This document shows, piece by piece, positions 1-7,860 of a stretch of DNA of 38,127 nt. A program made the position numbers and the translations under genes. The notes under the pieces are model-generated. The model was not told the origin of the DNA. It did no database searches and worked only from the letters and a program-made list of their open reading frames with translations. The first letter of the stretch is position 1; every line of letters starts with the position of its first letter. Source of the stretch: Guptibacillus hwajinpoensis (GTDB taxonomy: Bacteria; Bacillota; Bacilli; Bacillales; Bacillaceae_J); NCBI GenBank assembly GCA_016841285.1, contig JAENZK010000004.1, forward strand, positions 1-38,127, read 5' to 3'.

Positions 1-732
1 TTCTCTTGAAGCAATAATAATCTCTAACCATTGACCAAAGAGATTGGCCCCCATTTTTTTGTTGTTTTGATTGGGATGCAGTCGAAAATAGCTTAAAGCT
101 TCCGGAATATAAACTGCTTTTCCTTTGGACAGCAAGGATAGCCAAGCAGCCATATCATTGATTAACGAGTATTGTTTTCCTTGATAAATACCAAACTTAT
201 CAGTTAAATCTTTTTTTCTAAATAAAACGGTTGTAGGTTCACCGATGATATTAAGACATCGGGTTAAAGCAATATTACCAAATAGTCTCCCGTCTAGGAT
301 TCTTGTTTCATTAAATACTTTTGCCGTAGCACGGAGGGGTGACAAAAATTCACCTGATTCATTAATCGTTTGCCGGTAGGAAGTAACAAGAGTGATATTA
401 TCAAATTCGTCAAAGAAATACATCATTTTTTTGATTTTATCTTTATGAAATAAATCATCATCCATTAAGTAATTAATAAATTCACCAGTTGCTAGGTCAT
501 AGCATTTATGCCAATTTTCAAGAAATAAGTTTCTTTCATTTTTATAATATTTCAAAATTGAGGAATCAAAAGATGTTTGAATCATGTCTTTTACGCGATC
601 ATCGGAACTATCATCACAGATGATGATTTCGATATTAGGGTAGGACTGTTCTAAAACACTTTCAATAGCAAGTTTTAGCGTGTCAGGACGATTATAAGCA
701 GGTATAACAACACTTACTAATGGTTTTTCCAT
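1..732 (-). CDS. Family 2 glycosyltransferase, 3' end cut by window edge
   Basis: Open minus-strand frame absent from the ORF track because its stop lies beyond base 1; 244 codons are visible. The start is ATGATGGAAAAACC. The second ATG (732) is preferred because GGGGGAG lies 4 nt upstream of it and only 1 nt upstream of the first (735). The N-terminus PLVSVVIPAYNRPDTL and the following DDSSDD are typical of a GT-A fold nucleotide-sugar-binding half. YLMDDDLFHKD near residue 100 supplies the metal-binding acidic motif. It should move a sugar from a nucleotide donor onto a surface glycan; donor and acceptor cannot be read. It follows the acyltransferase gene by about 15 bp, so it is probably the third gene of that minus-strand operon. 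Family assignment is firm; the role in surface or spore glycan synthesis is inferred from neighbours. Confidence 0.85.
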   Translation of the reverse strand, partial: MEKPLVSVVIPAYNRPDTLKLAIESVLEQSYPNIEIIICDDSSDDRVKDMIQTSFDSSILKYYKNERNLFLENWHKCYDLATGEFINYLMDDDLFHKDKIKKMMYFFDEFDNITLVTSYRQTINESGEFLSPLRATAKVFNETRILDGRLFGNIALTRCLNIIGEPTTVLFRKKDLTDKFGIYQGKQYSLINDMAAWLSLLSKGKAVYIPEALSYFRLHPNQNNKKMGANLFGQWLEIIIASRE

Positions 733-750
733 CATGCTCCCCCTAATCTA

Positions 751-1380
751 TCATAATCTTTTCTTTAAGGTTGCAGGGACTCCTGCGTACAATGTTTTCT
801 CTGGTACGTCTTCCTTTACAAAAGCTCCGCCACCAATGACCGACCAGGGCCCAATTGTAATTTTTTCACGAATGGAACTGCCAATTCCGATATAGCTCCC
901 TTCATGAATAGTTACGTTTCCGGCAATATTGGCACCAGGAGAGACGGTTACATAATCTTCAATTCGATCATCATGACTGATGTTTACCCCACGGTTAATA
1001 ATAACGAAATCCTTGATAATGACATTTGTAGTGATGATCGTACCCTCACAAATGACACTTCCGATTCCTATGCTATTTCGTTTTGAGATGAAGACTGAAG
1101 GATGTACCAATGTATCAGCAATTTGAAATCCATGTTTTATTGTTTTATTTGCTAGACGCTTCTTAAGCGCGGGGTCGCCTACACCTGCACATACGATTTT
1201 CACCTTATTTTGCAGTTCAAGTATGTCTTGCAAGTCCCCAAGGACAGGGATATCATCGATTATTTTTCCTTTAAACTCCGAGCGTTCATCTAAAAAACAA
1301 ACGACTTCTATGCCTATTTGTTCACATAGATGAAGTACTTCCCGACCATGACCACCACAGCCCCATATAACTAGTGCCAT
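751..1380 (-). CDS. NeuD/PglD-type sugar O/N-acyltransferase (hexapeptide repeat)
   Basis: 209 residues. The N-terminal Rossmann-like part opens with ALVIWGCGGHGREV, the nucleotide-sugar-binding GxGGHGR motif of the NeuD/PglD family. From about residue 90 a left-handed beta-helix of hexapeptide repeats follows (IGIGSVICEGTII, ISPGANIAGNVTI type) and ends in GGGAFVKEDVPEKTLYAGVPA. Members acetylate an amino sugar or sialic acid using acetyl-CoA. Its ATG shares one base with the TAA of the upstream aminotransferase (TAATG), so the two are translationally coupled. An aminotransferase paired with this acyltransferase is the usual way to make an N-acylated amino-deoxy sugar. The exact sugar is unknown because the rest of the pathway is outside the window. 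Confidence 0.85.
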   Translation of the reverse strand: MALVIWGCGGHGREVLHLCEQIGIEVVCFLDERSEFKGKIIDDIPVLGDLQDILELQNKVKIVCAGVGDPALKKRLANKTIKHGFQIADTLVHPSVFISKRNSIGIGSVICEGTIITTNVIIKDFVIINRGVNISHDDRIEDYVTVSPGANIAGNVTIHEGSYIGIGSSIREKITIGPWSVIGGGAFVKEDVPEKTLYAGVPATLKKRL

Positions 1381-2495
1381 TATGATGAAACCAGCCCTTC
1401 CACGATCAAGTTAACATCTTCGAGAGTCATTTCTTCCCAAAGGGGCAAACTCAGGATCCGGCTTGATAGTTCTTCTGTTACTGGCAAGGGTGTTCGTGGA
1501 TAGTTCATAAATTGTGGGTGAGTATGGCAAGATGGGGAAAAATAAGTACGTGCTTCAATGTTCCGATTGGCAAGTGAATTTATGATATCATTATTTTTTT
1601 TGCCTTTAGGGCAAGCAATTGGCATAAATTGATGCGGGATAGTTCCTTTATTTTTTTGCAATTTCCAACCTTTAGAAAGTAAGTCTTTTTGGGATAACTC
1701 CTTAAGATACCATGAATAAATTTGTTGCCTTGTTTTTGCTTTTTGGCTGTAAACTTCGAGAGTAGATAAACCGATTGCAGCTGTATACTCAGATATTTTT
1801 CCGTTAAGTCCGATAGTGTCTGTAACCCTATTTAGCGAAAAGCCAAAATTCTCAGCCTGCCGAATTTTCGAAATTTGATCTGAATTTCCACTGTAAATGA
1901 GTCCACCTTCTCCAATTCCGAAAGACTTAGTGGCATGAAAGCTGTAGACCACACACCCTGGGAAGTCTTTTCCAAAGTGACATTTATGATGGGTTGCACC
2001 AAAGCTTGCAGCGGCATCTATAACGACTGGAATCCCAGATTGGTGCCATTGTTGATAAATTTCAAGATTCATATTATTCCCAAATGTAGCATAGGGAACA
2101 ACCACAGCTACTTGATCTCCTAATTTTTGCATTGTTTCGTTTAGAAGTTCCTCATTCATGCACCAATCATCGGCACGTATATCAACAAAATAAGGCTCTA
2201 ACCCACACCATAAGGCAGCCAAAGGAGTTGCAGCGAATGTGAAACTTGGCATCAAAGCATATTTTCCATTTGGACGCTTGCAATGTGATATGGCTAAAAT
2301 TAAGCCGATTGTCGCATTGCTAACGGTTGTTATCTCGCCTGAATTATCAAAGTATTCATGTAGGATTCGTTGTTCAAAGCGCTTATTGAGAGGGCCAAAA
2401 TTACTGTAGATTCGAGAAGTGTCGATCTCAGACAAATAAGGTAGCAATGTTTCTTTCTTTACTAGGTTTGGTCGTAAAAAAGGGATTTTTTTCAT
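1380..2495 (-). CDS. DegT/DnrJ/EryC1 family PLP-dependent sugar aminotransferase
   Basis: About 371 residues from ATG 2495. VVYSFHATKSFGIGEGG contains the PLP-binding lysine in the SFHATK context of the DegT family, and the upstream VVIDAAASFGA carries the cofactor-binding Asp. Such enzymes transfer an amino group, usually from glutamate, to a keto-sugar nucleotide. The start is uncertain. The ORF track uses TTG at 2513, but the good AAAGGAG directly abuts that TTG with no spacer, and it lies 18 nt from ATG 2495; neither spacing is ideal. The protein reads naturally from MKKIPFLRPNL. It is first of a coupled minus-strand operon with the NeuD-type acyltransferase and a glycosyltransferase. B. 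subtilis SpsC of spore coat polysaccharide synthesis belongs to the same family, but orthology cannot be shown here. Confidence 0.85.
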   Translation of the reverse strand: MKKIPFLRPNLVKKETLLPYLSEIDTSRIYSNFGPLNKRFEQRILHEYFDNSGEITTVSNATIGLILAISHCKRPNGKYALMPSFTFAATPLAALWCGLEPYFVDIRADDWCMNEELLNETMQKLGDQVAVVVPYATFGNNMNLEIYQQWHQSGIPVVIDAAASFGATHHKCHFGKDFPGCVVYSFHATKSFGIGEGGLIYSGNSDQISKIRQAENFGFSLNRVTDTIGLNGKISEYTAAIGLSTLEVYSQKAKTRQQIYSWYLKELSQKDLLSKGWKLQKNKGTIPHQFMPIACPKGKKNNDIINSLANRNIEARTYFSPSCHTHPQFMNYPRTPLPVTEELSSRILSLPLWEEMTLEDVNLIVEGLVSS

Positions 2496-2585
2496 GATAG
2501 TACGGCTCTTCAACTCCTTTCCAAATGTGAAATTTCTACCACACTTTAAAACTATGCAACTACATTCTATTCTTGAGTAATAGTT

Positions 2586-2627
2586 GTTGTTACAGGATGC
2601 CTCTAATGCATTTTATGCAGTAACAAC
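2586..2627. promoter_or_regulatory. Nested inverted repeats in divergent intergenic region
   Basis: GTTGTTAC (2586-2593) and GTAACAAC (2620-2627) are exact reverse complements. They enclose TGCAT-TTT-ATGCA (2607-2619), itself a perfect inverted repeat. The site lies between the divergent aminotransferase and glycosyltransferase genes, with no U-tract, so an operator is more likely than a terminator. No regulator is identified. Confidence 0.35.
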
Positions 2628-2650
2628 TTTGTTGATTTCTCATATCTATA
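2623..2650 (+). promoter_or_regulatory. Possible sigma-K-type promoter for the 2682 glycosyltransferase
   Basis: AC at 2623, a 16-nt spacer, then CATATCTATA at 2641. The sigma-K consensus is AC-N16/17-CATANNNTA; the -35 and the CATA half fit, while the last two bases fit only if one base is allowed to slip. The site is 30-60 bp before the start codon. A weak match, listed because the next plus-strand gene and cotD have better ones. Confidence 0.25.
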
Positions 2651-2681
2651 GAAGGAGTAAATTATTCCGAGGAGGAAAGAA

Positions 2682-4217
2682 ATGGCACTGGAGATGAAAC
2701 ATACACCATTATTAACAGCTCATTTATTTGTTTCACAATTGAATTCAATGGATGGATTTGATGAAATGGTTGATGAACTTGCTGAAGAAGGAATAATTGT
2801 TAGAATATACAGTCCTATTGATAAATTAATGGATGTAAATATTAAAAATCCGAGAGTTTATGTATCGTTAGGAACTGACTGGAAGGAATTTAGAACACTA
2901 AATGAGTTACCGCTTCATGAAAGAAAACGGTGGCTTCATTATGAATCACCTGCAGAGATTCAACCCTACAAATTGTTTCACTGTTGGCTAAAACAGACCG
3001 ACCCACTGCCGGACATTAGAACGATTCCTATGACGAAATTCTCTTCGGACACTCCATTAGTATCCGTATTCACCGCAAGCTACAGGTCCAAAGACAAAAT
3101 TCAGCGTCCGTATCACTCTTTATTAAATCAGACGTATCCTAATTGGGAATGGGTCATTGTTGATGATTCTGGAGATGAGGACGAGACATACAATAAGTCT
3201 TTACTTACACTTGATGATCCCCGCGTAAGGAGATATCGCCAGGATTCACGGAATGGATATATCGGTGCGATTAAGCGCTATGCAGCAGGATTATGTACAG
3301 GTGAGATTTTGGTAGAAGTCGATCATGATGATGATTTAACCCCTGATTGCTTAGAAAAGATTGTGAAAGCATTTTTAGAAAATCCAGATTGTGGGTTTGC
3401 GTTTGGGGATTGTACAGATGTTTACGCTGAGAATAACCATGCTCATTGGTATGGGTGGGATTGTGGCTATGGCTACAGTCTCTATTATCGAGTTTGGGTC
3501 CATAAAATGAATCGTTGGCAAAATGTCCAAAAGCATACAACCATTAATGGGAACACCTTACGACACTTGGTTGGTATGCCAAATCATCCACGTGCTTGGA
3601 CACGGGATTGCTATCATTTAGTTGGGGGGCATCGTGAAGAACTTTTGGTTGCAGATGACTACGATTTGCTGATACGAACATTTCTTTGTACAAAATATGT
3701 CGCCATTCCCGATTTGCTTTATATTCAATATCGAAATAAAGGGGGGGATAATTCTACATTTCTTAGAAATAAGCAAATTCAGATTCTTATAAATGAATTA
3801 AAAAATTATTATTATAATCGGATTTATACAAAAGTAAAAGAACTCGGGATGCCTGAACTTGTTCCCGATAACCGTATATGGCTAAGAGACCCAGACGATC
3901 CCGGTCGAAAAACGGCCCATGTTATTAACGAAGATCGATCGAAGGTTTCCATCTTGTTTCCATTACCATACTCTTGTTCAAATCAAGATCATAGTCAATT
4001 ATATAAGACATTGCAAAAGGGGATCGCAACAAATTTTAAAGATATCGAGGTCGTAGTTGTTGGTAATGTCCCGCAAGAGATTGAGTCCTTTGCGGCGAGA
4101 GCGCCAATGGGAGCTATCCGCTGGTGGCCGATGGAGCAGGAAGATTCTTTAGAAGCCTGCGTTGAATTTGCCAAGATTTGTGCTTCATGTTCGGAGAAAA
4201 TTGTTATTATACCTTAA
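2682..4217 (+). CDS. Large family 2 glycosyltransferase
   Basis: 511 residues from ATG, with AGGAGG 7 nt upstream. The GT2 core starts near residue 123 (PLVSVFTASYRSKDKI), continues through WVIVDDSGDED (donor-binding DD) and reaches EVDHDDDLTPD near residue 210, the DxD-type metal site. The N-terminal ~110 residues are an extra domain I do not recognise. The C-terminal ~100 residues (KVSILFPLPYSC..., VVVVGNVP) resemble a second, degenerate GT2 N-terminal half without a clear DxD. No signal peptide or membrane segment is seen, so it is probably cytosolic. It is transcribed away from the amino-sugar operon, and a CotZ-like gene follows. A role in glycosylating the spore surface or S-layer is plausible but inferred. 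Confidence 0.8.
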   Translation: MALEMKHTPLLTAHLFVSQLNSMDGFDEMVDELAEEGIIVRIYSPIDKLMDVNIKNPRVYVSLGTDWKEFRTLNELPLHERKRWLHYESPAEIQPYKLFHCWLKQTDPLPDIRTIPMTKFSSDTPLVSVFTASYRSKDKIQRPYHSLLNQTYPNWEWVIVDDSGDEDETYNKSLLTLDDPRVRRYRQDSRNGYIGAIKRYAAGLCTGEILVEVDHDDDLTPDCLEKIVKAFLENPDCGFAFGDCTDVYAENNHAHWYGWDCGYGYSLYYRVWVHKMNRWQNVQKHTTINGNTLRHLVGMPNHPRAWTRDCYHLVGGHREELLVADDYDLLIRTFLCTKYVAIPDLLYIQYRNKGGDNSTFLRNKQIQILINELKNYYYNRIYTKVKELGMPELVPDNRIWLRDPDDPGRKTAHVINEDRSKVSILFPLPYSCSNQDHSQLYKTLQKGIATNFKDIEVVVVGNVPQEIESFAARAPMGAIRWWPMEQEDSLEACVEFAKICASCSEKIVIIP

Positions 4218-4246
4218 AAGGCGCTGGTTGAAGCGTCTTATTTTCA
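4218..4246 (+). terminator. Terminator candidate after the glycosyltransferase
   Basis: AAGGCGCT pairs with AGCGTCTT across a 6-nt loop (one G-U pair), followed by ATTTTC. Moderate strength; it starts right after the TAA stop. Confidence 0.5.
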
Positions 4247-4281
4247 TTAGGGACAAACAACCATTTTTAATTAAATCCTAA

Positions 4282-4309
4282 ACAGTGTGATACTTGTCTG
4301 AATAGTATA
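4282..4309 (+). promoter_or_regulatory. Possible sigma-K-type promoter for the CotZ-like gene
   Basis: AC at 4282, a 17-nt spacer, then AATAGTATA at 4301-4309. This matches CATANNNTA except for the first base and has the same AC-N17 layout as the cotD promoter in this window. It lies about 30 bp before the preferred ATG. Confidence 0.35.
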
Positions 4310-4339
4310 GTAGAAAATAGATTAGGGGTAGTGGTAAAA

Positions 4340-4981
4340 ATGATCGATCTAAAAAATAGGCTGATCAATGAAAATGCACATAAGATACCTTTTATTTTCT
4401 ACTTGAAAAAAGGCAATGTATTAAAGAGCGTGGGTGTTGATAAAAGGAAACCATTTGTAACGATGTTTTTTATTCTAGATAACGAGGCGGATGAAGATTC
4501 AAACTGTTTAACGTTAGAGCCTTTGGTTCCAGTAAAGTATTGCAAACAAACATTACTTAAATCATCAGATATTAAAGTTAAAGTTAGAAAGGATTGTATT
4601 TTGGGAACACAATGTTTGCCAAATGCAGAGCTGGCGGATGTAGTGATTGAGCATCATCGTTATAAAGACAAAATATGTGGGAGATTTACTGTTCCGGCAG
4701 GCTTTTCTGAAACAGTCGTGTGGAAATCTAATGATGAAAATTTAATATCCAATTTATTGGAATTAGTCTACGATGAAGGGGATAAAGAATACCTGGAGGC
4801 GATTGTGGATTACGAAAATGGGTCTTCTAATACCTATAGACTATGCAAAAATGTACCGATTGATTTAGATATATCTAACGGACTATCTGTAAAAATAAAT
4901 AAAAAAGATAATTCTGCAAAGGCTTCAGGAAGTTTTTCCATGGAATATATGAGTGATGTTATAAAAAAAGTGATCTTGTAG
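4340..4981 (+). CDS. CotY/CotZ-like spore surface protein (tentative)
   Basis: 213 residues from ATG 4340; the track starts at GTG 4331, but AGGGGT sits about 10 nt before the ATG. Residues ~17-110 follow the outline I remember for the spore crust proteins CotY/CotZ: an IPFIFYLKKGNV strand (CotY IPFLVFDKKG), a FFILDNEADEDSNCLTLEPL segment with a cysteine before the strand (CotY FFRVE..DCCATLSIL), then VKVRKDCILGTQCLPNAEL (CotY IEVDLGCFCAIQCLSPEL). The C-terminal ~100 residues are an extension I do not recognise. No signal peptide or membrane segment. The sigma-K-like promoter and neighbouring glycosyltransferase fit a mother-cell, spore-surface role. The similarity is distant and read by eye; otherwise this is a hypothetical protein. 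Confidence 0.5.
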   Translation: MIDLKNRLINENAHKIPFIFYLKKGNVLKSVGVDKRKPFVTMFFILDNEADEDSNCLTLEPLVPVKYCKQTLLKSSDIKVKVRKDCILGTQCLPNAELADVVIEHHRYKDKICGRFTVPAGFSETVVWKSNDENLISNLLELVYDEGDKEYLEAIVDYENGSSNTYRLCKNVPIDLDISNGLSVKINKKDNSAKASGSFSMEYMSDVIKKVIL

Positions 4982-4996
4982 TGAAAATAAGGAATT

Positions 4997-5037
4997 AAAG
5001 CAGCACGGGTTATTCACCGGTGCTGCTTATTATTTCC
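4997..5037. terminator. Bidirectional terminator between convergent genes
   Basis: AGCAGCAC pairs with GTGCTGCT; after one G-G mismatch GGT pairs with ACC, closing a TATTC loop. TATTATTT follows on the plus side. The hairpin also overlaps the last codons (STGE) of the minus-strand 77-residue gene and can serve both genes. Confidence 0.75.
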
Positions 5038-5243
5038 TTTTGTTCTTTGATATGGATAAGGGACTTTTTTCTAATCCAATATTGAAAATTATCCAAAGGA
5101 AAGACACCGCGACTGTTGGAATTTTGCATTTGGATAACGACACTTTCTGGTGATACCTCTAATATTTTTAATCTTTCAGAGTTGTGCAGATTAGGCAAAA
5201 AATTTCCTTTAATCTCAAACTCCATGTTGCTTGATAGGTTCAT
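5010..5243 (-). CDS. Small conserved-looking protein of unknown function (77 aa)
   Basis: 77 residues from ATG at 5243, with AGGAGG about 11-12 nt upstream on the minus strand. No signal peptide or membrane segment. Alternating hydrophobic strands (MEFEIKGNFLPNL, LKILEVSPESVVIQMQNS, GVFPLDNFQYWIRKKSL) suggest a small all-beta fold. I do not recognise the family. The ribosome site and the strong terminator overlapping its last codons argue that it is a real gene rather than a shadow. It is convergent with the CotZ-like gene and divergent from nhaC. Confidence 0.6.
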   Translation of the reverse strand: MNLSSNMEFEIKGNFLPNLHNSERLKILEVSPESVVIQMQNSNSRGVFPLDNFQYWIRKKSLIHIKEQKEIISSTGE

Positions 5244-5345
5244 GATAACAATCTTCCTCCTGATTTTAATTACATTTCTTATATATAGTATTAAAAATAC
5301 CCAACTTTAACAAATTTATCCGTATTTTAGTGTAACAGATTACCC

Positions 5346-5374
5346 TTGACATATTTTTGTTAGAATAATATATT
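5346..5374 (+). promoter_or_regulatory. Sigma-A promoter of nhaC
   Basis: TTGACA (5346-5351), 17-nt spacer, TATATT (5369-5374). Near-consensus. It implies a leader of about 55 nt before the ATG, in which no known riboswitch was recognised. Confidence 0.8.
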
Positions 5375-5437
5375 GAGATAGAATTATTTAGCGCGTAAAA
5401 GCGTTTAAGCGATGGCTTATTGGCTAGGAGGGCATAT

Positions 5438-6823
5438 ATGCAGAAAGATACGTCTGTTTTGAATATGAAGTCATTTGAAGCATTAATTATTATTATTTTT
5501 TTATTGGGATTCATTAGCTATTCTATTATTAAACTTGGAGTTGTACCCCATATTCCAATTACCCTCTCCATCATTGGGTTAATCGCATATGGACTAGTAA
5601 GAAAGGTTTCTATAAAAGAATTAGAAAAAGGGATGACAAACGGCGTGCAATCAGGTATAGGGGCCGTTTTTATATTTTTCTTTATTGGAATGTTGATAAG
5701 TAGTTGGATTGCGGGCGGAACAATTCCGACCTTTATTTACGCTGCACTTAACTTAGATAGCAGCCAGTATTTTTATACAATCGTCTTTTTAATTACCTCC
5801 ATTATTGGACTATTTATCGGTAGTTCATTAACAACAGCGGCAACATTAGGTGTTACATTTATAAGTGTAGCATCTGCTTTAGATTTATCTTTGGCTATTA
5901 CAGCAGGAGCTGTTATTTCCGGTGCTTTTTTCGGGGATAAATTATCTCCTTTATCAGATACTACAAATCTTAGTTCGATGGTTGCAGGTGTTGATCTATT
6001 TGAACATATTAAAAATATGCTGTGGACAACCATTCCTGCGTTTATAATTTCATTTGTTTTGTTTATGTTTTTGTCCCCGGGGAAGGGAATATCAAAAATT
6101 GATAAGATGGGTGAACTGAAAGGAATGCTTTTGGATTTGAATTTAGTTCATTGGTATTCTGTAATTCCATTTCTATTGCTCGCTATCTTGGCTGTGAAAA
6201 AGGTATCTGCGATCGTGACTCTTGGAGCTAGTACATTATCAGCACTGATCCTAACTCCGTTTGTACAGACTAATTTTCCGCTAGAAAAGATATTGTCTCT
6301 TCTATACTTTGGTTACAAGTCAGAAACCGGAAATAAAGAGATTGATTCCCTTTTAACAAGGGGCGGAATGGAAAGCATGATGTTTTCAATATCCTTAGTT
6401 TTATTAGCTCTTGCTATGGGTGGTTTGCTATTAAAACTGGGTATCATATCGGCATTATTAGAAGGAATTAAAAAGTATTTAATTAAACCTTCCATTTTAA
6501 TTTTCTCAACAGCGCTTTCTTCAATCGGAGTCAATTTTTTAATGGGGGAGCAATACCTTTCCATTCTATTGCCAGGGAATACATTTGTTCAATCTTATAA
6601 AGAAACCAATCTTCATCCTAAGAATTTGTCACGGGTATTAGAGGATGCGGGAACTGTTGTAAATCCACTAGTTCCATGGAGTGTTTGTGGGATCTTTTTA
6701 ACGGGAGTACTGGGTGTTCCAACAATAGAGTATGCTTTATTTTCATTTTTCTGCCTTCTATCACCACTTTTAACAATTATCGCAGGGATTACTGGGGTAT
6801 CAATTACGAAATTAAAAAAATAA
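5438..6823 (+). CDS. nhaC: Na+/H+ antiporter, NhaC family
   Basis: 461 residues from ATG 5438, chosen over the track's upstream TTG because AGGAGGG lies 5-6 nt before it. About eleven to twelve hydrophobic segments run from residue ~15 to the end. Family-like features are GIGAVFIFFFIGMLISSWIAGGTIPTFIYA, the polar FFGDKLSPLSDTTNL in the middle (acidic and polar residues within membrane segments) and PLVPWSVCGIF near the C-terminus. NhaC-type carriers expel Na+ in exchange for external protons, helping pH and salt tolerance. It has its own strong sigma-A promoter and is monocistronic or loosely linked to the EamA transporter 80 bp downstream. The specific substrate (Na+ versus malate/lactate exchange as in MleN relatives) cannot be decided. 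Confidence 0.85.
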   Translation: MQKDTSVLNMKSFEALIIIIFLLGFISYSIIKLGVVPHIPITLSIIGLIAYGLVRKVSIKELEKGMTNGVQSGIGAVFIFFFIGMLISSWIAGGTIPTFIYAALNLDSSQYFYTIVFLITSIIGLFIGSSLTTAATLGVTFISVASALDLSLAITAGAVISGAFFGDKLSPLSDTTNLSSMVAGVDLFEHIKNMLWTTIPAFIISFVLFMFLSPGKGISKIDKMGELKGMLLDLNLVHWYSVIPFLLLAILAVKKVSAIVTLGASTLSALILTPFVQTNFPLEKILSLLYFGYKSETGNKEIDSLLTRGGMESMMFSISLVLLALAMGGLLLKLGIISALLEGIKKYLIKPSILIFSTALSSIGVNFLMGEQYLSILLPGNTFVQSYKETNLHPKNLSRVLEDAGTVVNPLVPWSVCGIFLTGVLGVPTIEYALFSFFCLLSPLLTIIAGITGVSITKLKK

Positions 6824-6902
6824 AAAGAACTAAAAAAATATTGTGAAATAATAGTATCGGGATTAGAATAATAGAAACAATAAAATAGAGAGAAGGATCA
6901 CC

Positions 6903-7739
6903 TTGTGGATTATAGCCGCATTTATAACAATGATTTGCTTTGGTCTAAATAATCTTATTTTTAAATGGAGTACAGGGAAGGGCTATTCAAAGGTCCATAT
7001 TCAGTTCTACTTTTATTTTGTTGCCTTTCTATTATCGTTAGGCTATGGGATGATCGTCGGATTGACTCAATTTAATCTATTTACGATTGGCCTAGGTGCA
7101 ATTATTGGTATATTAAATGCAAATGGGAATATTCAAATGTCAAAGGCATTTGAAAAAGGCCCAGCCAGTTTAACGTCTCCGTTGATTGGAACGAATGTAC
7201 TTATCCCAATTCTAAGTGCAGCCCTTATTTTCCATGAACATATTACGCCAATTCAATGGGGCGGTATCGTGTTAATGCTTGGATCTGCGATCGTTATTCA
7301 ATATTCGCCAAAGGCAGGAGGAAATGTTCAGTATTCATCATGGATCATACGAATTTTCTTGGCTATTTTCTCGTTCGGAGCCCTAGGAATTTTGATGAAA
7401 ACGTCATCCTATTTGCACTTTGATTCATTAAACACCTTGATTTCCATGTATGGTGGTGGAAGTCTCTATCTTGCTATTAATAGTTTGATAGGAAAAGAAA
7501 AATGGATAGTGCGTGAAGCTAACACTGGGGCACTGGTTGGTGTAATCAGTGTTATTGGCTATGGCAGTTATTTCTTTGCTTTAAATACGGGAACGGCGAG
7601 CATTGTCTTTCCAATTGTAAGTTTAAATTGTTTGATTGTTGTTCTTGGCGGTTGCTGGGTCTTTAAGGAAAAACTTAAAAAATATCAATTGTTAGGCGTT
7701 GCTACGGCAATCCTTGGTATTGTGTTTACAAAATTATAA
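6903..7739 (+). CDS. EamA/DMT-family transporter
   Basis: 278 residues from a TTG start (TTGTGGATTATAGCC) with AAGGAT about 7 nt upstream; no better ATG exists in frame. Ten hydrophobic segments in two five-helix halves, with the EamA-type repeat ending GPASLTSPLIGTNVLIPILSAALIFHEHI in the first half and TGTASIVFPIVSLNCLIVVLGGCWVFKEKL in the second. DMT transporters export or import small metabolites such as amino acids or sugars at the plasma membrane; the substrate cannot be read. It is followed by a strong terminator, so it probably ends a transcription unit. Confidence 0.8.
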   Translation: MWIIAAFITMICFGLNNLIFKWSTGKGYSKVHIQFYFYFVAFLLSLGYGMIVGLTQFNLFTIGLGAIIGILNANGNIQMSKAFEKGPASLTSPLIGTNVLIPILSAALIFHEHITPIQWGGIVLMLGSAIVIQYSPKAGGNVQYSSWIIRIFLAIFSFGALGILMKTSSYLHFDSLNTLISMYGGGSLYLAINSLIGKEKWIVREANTGALVGVISVIGYGSYFFALNTGTASIVFPIVSLNCLIVVLGGCWVFKEKLKKYQLLGVATAILGIVFTKL

Positions 7740-7750
7740 TATTAAAAAAC

Positions 7751-7804
7751 AAAAGACAAATTTAAAGAGGCTTTACGTTCCCTCTTTGAAATTGTCTTTT
7801 TAAT
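7751..7804 (+). terminator. Terminator after the EamA transporter
   Basis: AAAAGACAA...AAAGAGG pairs with CCTCTTT...TTGTCTTTT around CTTTACGTTC, followed by T residues. A long, strong hairpin. Confidence 0.85.
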
Positions 7805-7833
7805 TTGATTCCCGAACGCTTATTCGCTAAAAT
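7805..7833 (+). promoter_or_regulatory. mrfA promoter with LexA-like box in the spacer
   Basis: TTGATT (7805-7810), 17-nt spacer, TAAAAT (7828-7833) form a sigma-A-like promoter 28 bp before the mrfA start. The spacer holds CGAACGCTTATTCG (7813-7826), one base from CGAAC-N4-GTTCG, the B. subtilis LexA (SOS) core. Confidence 0.5.
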
Positions 7834-7860
7834 AGAGATAGAGCAAATGAGGTGAAGATA

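Noticed and set aside
1-5243. Horizontal transfer island for the glycan genes
   Set aside because: No integrase, transposase, tRNA or flanking repeat was found, and base composition is similar to the neighbours by eye.
5382-5437. Riboswitch ahead of nhaC
   Set aside because: Leader is only about 55 nt and shows no structure I can match to a known ion-sensing riboswitch.
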